The notes under the pieces: generated by a model
The model's input: only the letters and a program-made list of their open reading frames with translations
Told to the model about the DNA's origin: nothing
The model's database searches: none
DNA from: Clostridiales bacterium
Lineage (GTDB): Bacteria; Bacillota; Clostridia; Lachnospirales; Lachnospiraceae
Direction: 5' to 3'
Assembly: GCA_015655075.1 (NCBI GenBank)
Contig: JAATFT010000037.1
Location: forward strand, 1 to 38,577
DNA length: 38,577 bases
Part shown: one piece after another, positions 33,348 to 38,577 of the stretch
Position numbering within the stretch: position 1 is the stretch's first letter
How the letters are laid out: each line of letters begins with the position of its first letter
Translations under genes and position numbers: made by a program

Positions 33348-34360
33348 CTAGTTTAATACTTTACGAATATCTGTATACCCATCTTTTTCAAGATTTTCAA
33401 CTTGAAATTTTACATTTTTATTTAACGGCTGAACTAAAACTATATTTCCCCATTCTCTTAATGCTGTTGCTTCTTCAAATATTTCAATTATTCTTTCAGA
33501 ACTAATATTCTTATCAACTAAAATAGCGATACTCTTTTTGTTTCTATAATTATTGCACTTTGCATTATCCTGTAGGATTGTAATAATTCGCTCAAAACCA
33601 ATAGAAAAACCACATGCGGCAATATTCTGACCACAGAATTTTCCTATCATTTCATCATAACGTCCACCACCCGCTATTGAGAAATTGTAACCTGTAATAC
33701 TTATCTCAAAAATGGTCCCTGTATAATACGACATTCCTCTTACTAATGCCGGATTATAAACCATTTTCACATCTTTGTTAACCATCTTTTTAACGCAAGC
33801 CATTATGGTATCTATGTTCTTTATAACTTGTGTGTCGACAAAATCGCTCGCTAAAAAGTCGCAAAACTCTGCACAACTACTTCCTTCATTCTTATTACTA
33901 AAAATAGATATAAACTTTATCACCTTCTCGAGGGGATAACCTTTTGATAGCAATTCTTCTTTGACTTTATCTGCGCCAAGTTTGTCTAATTTATCAAGGC
34001 TTATAAAAACTTCATTAAAATCATCTTCACAAAAACCAGAATAAGCCCCTATAGCTTTTAGTATTTTTCTATCATTGATGTGTACAGTAAATTCAGAAAT
34101 ATTCACTTCTTTAAAAATGTTTGTTAACATTGTCGAGGTTGCGGCAATCAATTCTATTTCAGCTAAGATTGTATTGTATTATCACCTAATATATCTATGT
34201 CACACTGCATAAACTGACGAAATCTTCCCTTTTGTGGCTTATCAGCTCTGAAGACATTGCCTATTTGTAATGATTTAAAGGGCATTGTTAGTTTGCTCAT
34301 ATTATTTGCATAATATCTTGCTAATGGAACTGTTAAATCATAGCGCAATCCAGAGTCCGC
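33348..34360 (-). pseudogene. hisS: Histidyl-tRNA synthetase, 5'-truncated and frameshifted
   Basis: From the type-1 repeat at 34360 the minus frame reads [18 protein letters not shown], the class II motif 2 region of HisRS. It runs to [18 protein letters not shown], then shifts frame at about 34165 and continues AEIELIAATS to the end at 33348. Later motifs are HisRS-like: YYTGTIFEI, SIAGGGRYDEMIGKF and the anticodon-binding domain (SIAILVDKN). A 5-base tandem duplication (AATAC) at the joint restores D-N-T-I-L-A-E if removed. About 70-80 N-terminal residues, including motif 1, are lost. Not functional as it stands. Confidence 0.85.
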
Positions 34361-34524
34361 TAGAGTGTGTTTGAAAAATGCTTGTGCCGGGCTGGATGCT
34401 CCACTTTGTGGGAGGCAAGGAGCGATTTTGGGCGCGTAGTGGTGCTACGTTCCCAAAATTGTGACGCAATATACCGCAAAGTGGGGCGGTCAAAACGGTG
34501 CAATGATTTTCAAACACGCTCTAG
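34360..34524. repeat. Type-1 inverted-repeat element (complete, opposite orientation)
   Basis: A 165-base element begins CTAGAGTGTGTTTGAAAAAT and ends ATTTTCAAACACGCTCTAG. Inner arms are CTCCACTTTG and GCAAAGTGG. The apex is GCGTAG-TGGTG-CTACG. It lies exactly between the 5' break of hisS and the 3' end of a broken permease gene. Confidence 0.8.
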
Positions 34525-34532
34525 TGTACTGT

Positions 34533-34990
34533 TCATCCCTTTACGGCACCTGCCGCAATTCCTTTAATGAAAGTCTTGGAGCACAGACTGAAAATTACAA
34601 CCATTGGAAGTATAGACAGCGACAGAGCACACATAATGGCACCATAATCACTACGGAACTGGTTGGACAATGTAGATATCATCAATGGAATGGTAAACAT
34701 CTCCTGTTTATTAACCAGAATTAACGGCAGGATGTAATTATTCCAGGACCATAAAAACACCAAGGTTGACAATGTTAAAAATCCCGGTTTAATACAAGGT
34801 ACCACGATCTTAAAAAAAGTCCCGGTTCCGAACATCCATCCAAACGTCCGGATTCCAAAAGCTCTGTCGGCACAGAATCTTTAATGAACTGAGTCATTAA
34901 AAATGCTCCCAGAGGATGTGCGGCCCATGTAAATATCATAGGAAACAAAGTATTAATCAAACCAAATTTTCTCATCTCTAACATATAGCC
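34533..34990 (-). pseudogene. Sugar ABC transporter permease (MalG/AraQ type), truncated and frameshifted
   Basis: The upstream frame (34984 to 34775) carries WAAHPLGAFLMTQFIKDSVP and the EAA-like loop ELLESGRLDGCSE. The protein then continues in another frame as FFKIVVPCIKPGFLTLSTLV and ends IAAGAVKG at 34533, the standard MalG-family C-terminus. The frameshift is near 34830. The N-terminal membrane segments are missing at about 34990. It is not a copy of the permease at 3315-4211. Confidence 0.75.
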
Positions 34991-34999
34991 AATCAGTGC

Positions 35000-35926
35000 T
35001 TCAATTTTAGGATTGTCGGTACAGGAGCTAGTCGTGACAATGGCGGAGATGCTTCGGATTTAATTAGGATTGCAGCGATGCAAATCGAAGAGACCTCAAA
35101 TACGAGTAACCTAGCTTTGTGGACAAGCGATGACCGTATGTATATTGGGTCTAAGCCTGAAACGGGGACCTCTCTTGATTTTTCCGACCTTGCAATGGAA
35201 CTGGCAGGTATCGCCATAGATGCTTTGGGCAGTGAGGGGGTGTCATATGCATGGACTGCGTATGGGCTAGTTTCTGCTTTATTCAGTGTTGTGGATAGCT
35301 CTGAAGAACAAGAGGACTATATATGGAAAGAGTGGGAATGGTCTTCTGATATATCAGATACCGGCCAATTCTTCTGGTTCTTAGCTGATGTGAAACCTAA
35401 TCAAACAGTTAAAATAGCTGCTGACTATATGATATTTGGCCCTGGTTATGAGTTACTAGATCCAGGCTCATCATCCTGGAATCTCATTGCCGCTGGTCCT
35501 CAGAACCAATCGCTTTCGGCAAATTGGAACCCCGGTATGTTGTCTGATGAAGAAAAAGAAAAGTATGGAATTGAAGAAATCTCAGTAGAAAACGTTGACA
35601 AAAGAGCAGCAGAACTTAGTATACCTCTCGAAATAGTTGATGAATTCTATGAATCTGGCGACGAAGTATTATATTATGCGCATAACTTAACAGCATATAA
35701 AATAGAACAGCCAGAAATCGAATCTAGCGATTCTGTGACAAAGGATTCTTTAATAAAAGAGACAAATACTCAGATGGAAAGAAATGAACTGATTATTAAA
35801 GCTTTCTCAAATATTAAGAACATTACTGAGGAAGATCTTGCAATAATCAAAAAAAACAAGGCTGAACAGGCGCTTTTAAATGATCTTTTAGACGATATAC
35901 AATTAGTTAGTGAGGGTGACACTTGA
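35000..35926 (+). pseudogene. Headless unknown protein (probable surface protein C-terminus)
   Basis: The frame is open from about 34990. The first ATG is at 35078, but the reading FRIVGTGASRDNGGDASDLI before it looks like real coding sequence, and no ribosome site precedes 35078. The 282 residues after that ATG are acidic. They include a beta-rich stretch with Trp (FFWFLADVKPNQTVKIAADY) and a helical C-terminus (IKNITEEDLAIIKKNKAEQA). No known domain recognised. The 5' end was lost at the junction with the permease fragment. Confidence 0.5.
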
Positions 35927-36254
35927 TGAGTCAGCAGTATCGCTGTGTTTTAGATAAGATATCAAATGCTATGCAGATTAAAGTATTAACAATGTCGTTA
36001 CTATCTTTCGATATGTCCACAAATTATGTCTAAAATTAAATTACCTGTAGTAAATTAAAACATAATTATCGGATTTAAAGCTATAGCAACCGATTTTGTC
36101 GATTGCTCTTACATATCTTTGGTAAAATTGTACTTTCCACTTTTACGGACGATATGCAATAATCTCAATAGAAAGCCTTTCTATTGGCACCAGATAAGTG
36201 CTTCAATCTAATACTGTAAACAGATTGAATAAATAAATGCATATTTTTCAACAA
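35927..36254. other. Gene-free stretch
   Basis: AT-rich sequence between two convergent frames. I see no gene, repeat copy or convincing terminator hairpin in it. Confidence 0.4.
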
Positions 36255-36872
36255 CTATTCCCAATCGGTTGATGATGATAGAGGTATTTCAATAGAAATA
36301 GAATCTGGATTCTCTATCTTTACACCATCTTTTTCATCGGAACCTACTCCAATCACGATATTGAATGTTTCAGATTTATCTTTTCCATCTTTTAAAATCA
36401 AATCAATTGCAACAGTTCCTATACCTCCTCCCGTTGGTACGTAATCGCGATTTTTCCCGATTTCTATCATTTTGTTTAATTTATATTTTGAATCGGCAGT
36501 AGTGAATATCGATATGTAATCCTCTGGCTTTTTTTGGGGTTCGTTTTCGGGGTAGCTGCTTATTATGCTGGAAATATGCCAATTATCAGGAACATAAAAA
36601 GATATACCACCCCAATCATTAGGATCTATTTCAATCCAAGCAATAATCTGTATATGCTGGACAATTCCGTCAACACCTTTGACAAATACTGTTCCTTTTG
36701 CGGATGTATTCATTTCCGTAGAATCGGAACTTATGCTAAAACCACTAGTTTGCACTATACTTTCGTTCACCATTGTATCAACTGCTTCGTTATTTATACC
36801 CGAATTATTGCAACCTACTAACAGTAATACAATATTAATCATCAGTAATATATATTTTATAGTTTTTTTCAC
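36255..36872 (-). CDS. Hypothetical lipoprotein
   Basis: The 205-residue protein has a lipoprotein signal (MKKTIKYILLMINIVLLLVG with Cys at 21), a Ser/Thr-rich linker and a beta-rich domain with WIEIDPNDWGGISFYVPDNW near 80-99 and a closing SISIEIPLSSS. It appears intact. AGGAGG lies about 7 bases before the ATG. It is a secreted surface protein of no family I can name, standing alone among broken genes. Confidence 0.7.
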   Translation of the reverse strand: MKKTIKYILLMINIVLLLVGCNNSGINNEAVDTMVNESIVQTSGFSISSDSTEMNTSAKGTVFVKGVDGIVQHIQIIAWIEIDPNDWGGISFYVPDNWHISSIISSYPENEPQKKPEDYISIFTTADSKYKLNKMIEIGKNRDYVPTGGGIGTVAIDLILKDGKDKSETFNIVIGVGSDEKDGVKIENPDSISIEIPLSSSTDWE

Positions 36873-37211
36873 AAATTAATCCTCCTGGTCAAATTTTGGG
36901 TTAAACTGTTTATGAAAATATGTTACCATATGGATATACCAAAAACAACGACTAAAGCAACTAATACACCACCATTGACGTAATGATAGTATCCTAACAG
37001 GGTCTCGATTTCACACCACCCAAAATGAGGTGATAAGGTCAAAATCTTTCCAAAATCAAGAGACACCTGAACTTTATTTATAACTAAATTCTTTACTATA
37101 TATATCCATTTTTGCCCATAAAGAGGACATTAAAATAAATTTTTTCATTCATGTTAAAAGCCAATGCCAAAGCACTGGCTTTTAACATGAATTCAAAATG
37201 AAACGCAGCAA
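36873..37211. other. Gene-free stretch with promoter-like AT-rich DNA
   Basis: Contains the leader of the lipoprotein gene at the left and the strong bidirectional hairpin at 37147-37192. No ORF with a ribosome site. Confidence 0.4.
37147..37192. terminator. Perfect 17-base stem, probable bidirectional terminator
   Basis: ATTCATGTTAAAAGCCA (37147-37163) and its exact complement (37176-37192) flank a 12-base loop. On the minus strand it follows the fragment ending at 37212 and is followed by a short T-rich run read from 37146 down as GAAAAAATTTATTT. Stem strength and position support transcription termination. Confidence 0.6.
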
Positions 37212-37503
37212 TCAGGCTATGACAGTATCAGTTAGTATTTCCCTCGAATCGCCATTGCCGTCCTTCCCCGCCCAAACAGTTATATATGCCCTGTAGGAAC
37301 AACCGGCCTCTCCGGAATAATAAACACTTGAAATATAAAGGTTGTCATTATATCCAAGCATATGAGGGTAATCAGTATAACTATATGTTTCAATTGTAGT
37401 CCAGGTGGATGAACCATTAGATTTTTCTTGCAAGCATATGCTAAGAGCTCCAATTTCGTCCATTGTTCCGGCACCCTGCACCTCAAACCATATAGAAAGA
37501 TCA
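37212..37503 (-). pseudogene. C-terminal fragment of a secreted Firmicutes protein
   Basis: On the minus strand the frame is open from about 37503 and reads LSIWFEVQGAGTMDEIGALS, then SNGSSTWTTIETYSY, and ends in REILTDTVIA. This G-T-M-x-x-I-G-A pattern followed by S-x-W and beta strands is common in small secreted proteins of gut Clostridia (DUF6147-like in character). The signal-peptide end is lost at the junction with the GGDEF fragment. Confidence 0.5.
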
Positions 37504-37504
37504 C

Positions 37505-37643
37505 CGTATCAGCCACGGATGAAATCAAAACAATGAACCGCCTGGAAATTGAATCAACCACGGATTACTTAACGCAACTTCTTAATCGAAACGGTTTGGA
37601 ACAGGCGTTAGAAACCGGCCTGGCCGTTCTGCAAACGGCATAA
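37505..37643 (+). pseudogene. GGDEF-domain N-terminal fragment
   Basis: The plus frame reads IKTMNRLEIESTTDYLTQLL, then NRNGLEQALETGL, the entry helix of a diguanylate cyclase GGDEF domain (A-x-x-D-x-L-T-x-L-x-N-R). It stops at 37643 with none of the GG(D/E)EF core. It is a leftover piece. Confidence 0.6.
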
Positions 37644-37675
37644 AAAGTGCGTCGGCTTGATAAAATCAAGTTTGC

Positions 37676-37704
37676 TTGACAGACAATCGATGGGGTATTA
37701 TAAT
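37676..37704 (+). promoter_or_regulatory. Consensus promoter of rex
   Basis: TTGACA (37676-37681), 17 bases, TATAAT (37699-37704): a perfect match with ideal spacing, 38 bases before the rex ATG. A GATATC-centred near-palindrome follows it (around 37704-37727) and could be an operator, but it is not the classic Rex site. Confidence 0.85.
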
Positions 37705-37742
37705 ATCGATATCCAGATACTGATATAAAAAGAGGAATAGCT

Positions 37743-38399
37743 ATGAGCAGAGAGAAAGAATCTCCTATTACAATTTCAACCCAGGCTTTGGAACGTATGC
37801 CTTATTATCTTCAGTATTTAAAACAACTGCAAAAGGAGGGGGTAACCGCCGTCGCCTCACCGGCAATTGCAGCGGATCTGACTTTAAATGAGGTTCAGGT
37901 AAGAAAGGATCTGGCTGCCGTAAGCACCTCCAAAGGCAAACCCAAAGCCGGATTTGTTATTGAGGATTTGATATATAACATGGAAGACATTCTGGGATAT
38001 CACAATGTAAAGGATGCGGTGCTGGCAGGCGCAGGTTTCCTCGGCAGGGCGCTGCTTTCTTACAAAGATTTTGACAACAGCGGCATGCATATCGTAGCGG
38101 CTTTCGATACAGATAATGCCGTCGTTGGCAGTGAAATCTGCGGCAAAAAAGTTTTGTCCGCAGACAAGCTGAGCAGTATGTGCAGACGTCTGAACATCCA
38201 TATCGGCATCATAACCGTCCCAAAAGACCAGGCACAGACGGTATGCGATCAGATGGTCGCCGGAGGTATTCTGGCAATCTGGAATTTTGCTCCCATACAT
38301 CTGTCCGCTCCTGATAATATCCTGGTCAGAAATGAGAATATGACAGCTTCCCTGGCAATACTTTCAAAACATTTACAGGAAAAAATAAAACACACGTAA
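37743..38399 (+). CDS. rex: Redox-sensing transcriptional repressor Rex
   Basis: The 218-residue protein has an N-terminal winged helix (VASPAIAADLTLNEVQVRKDL) that binds operator DNA and a Rossmann domain with VLAGAGFLGRALLSY near 93. It continues to FDTD and the C-terminal swapped helix. The usual nucleotide loop G-x-G-N-L-G reads GAGFLG here. Rex senses the NADH/NAD ratio and controls fermentation genes in Firmicutes. AGAGGA precedes the ATG. It is complete and single, followed by a strong terminator. Confidence 0.92.
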   Translation: MSREKESPITISTQALERMPYYLQYLKQLQKEGVTAVASPAIAADLTLNEVQVRKDLAAVSTSKGKPKAGFVIEDLIYNMEDILGYHNVKDAVLAGAGFLGRALLSYKDFDNSGMHIVAAFDTDNAVVGSEICGKKVLSADKLSSMCRRLNIHIGIITVPKDQAQTVCDQMVAGGILAIWNFAPIHLSAPDNILVRNENMTASLAILSKHLQEKIKHT

Positions 38400-38402
38400 T
38401 AG

Positions 38403-38435
38403 ATAATAGGAACAAAGACCATGTTCCTATTATCG
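38403..38435 (+). terminator. Hairpin after rex
   Basis: GATAATAGGAAC (38403-38414) pairs perfectly with GTTCCTATTATC (38424-38435) around a 9-base loop, immediately after the rex stop. It lacks a following T-run, so it may work with the GGCGC..GCGCC-TTTT hairpin at 38446-38464. Confidence 0.6.
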
Positions 38436-38465
38436 GATGCACGGCGCAAAAGCAGCGCCTTTTAT

Positions 38466-38577
38466 CATGAGCGCTGGAAGATCAGGAAGGCGGCAATCGG
38501 CACCAGGGTCGCGATGAACAGCGCGGCCAGGAAGACGCCGAGCGGGGTCTGCAGCTGGATGCCCGGCAACCGGACCG
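38466..38577 (-). CDS. C-terminus of a GC-rich membrane protein (partial)
   Basis: Read inward from the window edge on the minus strand, a frame gives GIQLQTPLGVFLAALFIATL, then VPIAAFLIFQR, and stops near 38469. This is one hydrophobic segment with a short tail, like the last helix of a sugar ABC permease. Codons are strongly G/C-ending, unlike everything else in the window. A foreign gene or a contig chimera is likely. Confidence 0.4.

Overview
The window comes from a low-GC Gram-positive anaerobe. The base composition (except the last ~140 bp), the strong AGGAGG-type ribosome sites, a Rex redox repressor, LplABC-type sugar transport, a membrane-anchor-free DmsAB-like reductase and a CyuA-type cysteine desulfidase all fit a gut or sediment Clostridia, most likely Lachnospiraceae-like. 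This assignment is inference; no rRNA or taxonomic marker is present. Nearly all intact genes between 2.1 and 32.1 kb are on the minus strand.

Region 1 (1-2.1 kb) is debris. It holds the first codons of a minus-strand gene, a 5'-truncated IS4-type transposase, and a broken toxin/immunity pair: a TNT-like NAD glycohydrolase toxin C-terminus with internal stops and a frameshift, whose stop codon overlaps the start of a frameshifted Imm63-like immunity gene.

Region 2 (2.1-12.8 kb) is a catabolic cluster. Transcribed right to left it encodes a DUF1537 acid-sugar kinase, a small ORF, a DapA/NanA-family aldolase, a PdxA-family dehydrogenase, an LplA-type binding lipoprotein, two LplB/LplC-type permeases and a cytoplasmic sialidase-fold hydrolase. 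A divergent PrpR-like regulator lacks the GAFTGA loop needed for sigma-54. I propose import and breakdown of an oligosaccharide that yields a 3-deoxy-ulosaric acid (Dha from pectin RG-II fits best), going through D-threonate to DHAP.

Region 3 (12.8-28.1 kb) is a long same-strand cluster behind a perfect consensus promoter: OppABCDF transporter, UroD-family methyltransferase-like protein, C45 Ntn-type acyltransferase/hydrolase, creatinase-like M24 protein, DmsB-like ferredoxin, TorD-DmsA fusion molybdoenzyme, AlsS-like TPP enzyme and a LysR regulator. It looks like a dedicated uptake-and-breakdown pathway for an unknown acylated, possibly methylated and oxidised peptide-like compound. A cysteine desulfidase (CyuA family) lies just upstream.

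Region 4 (30.1-32.1 kb) has ordinary single genes: GrpB, a QueG-like Fe-S protein and a PNPOx-like flavoprotein.

Region 5 (32.3-37.7 kb) is a gene graveyard: a cut-off lipoprotein, an integrase fragment, a decapitated and frameshifted hisS, a broken sugar permease, a headless surface protein, an intact orphan lipoprotein, and secreted-protein and GGDEF fragments. Two families of ~165-170 bp inverted-repeat elements, joined head to tail in composites and sharing a central hairpin motif, sit at several of these junctions and also inside the opp operon.

Region 6 (37.7-38.58 kb) is an intact rex gene with promoter and terminator. After that the sequence abruptly becomes GC-rich, which suggests a recent insertion or a chimeric contig end.
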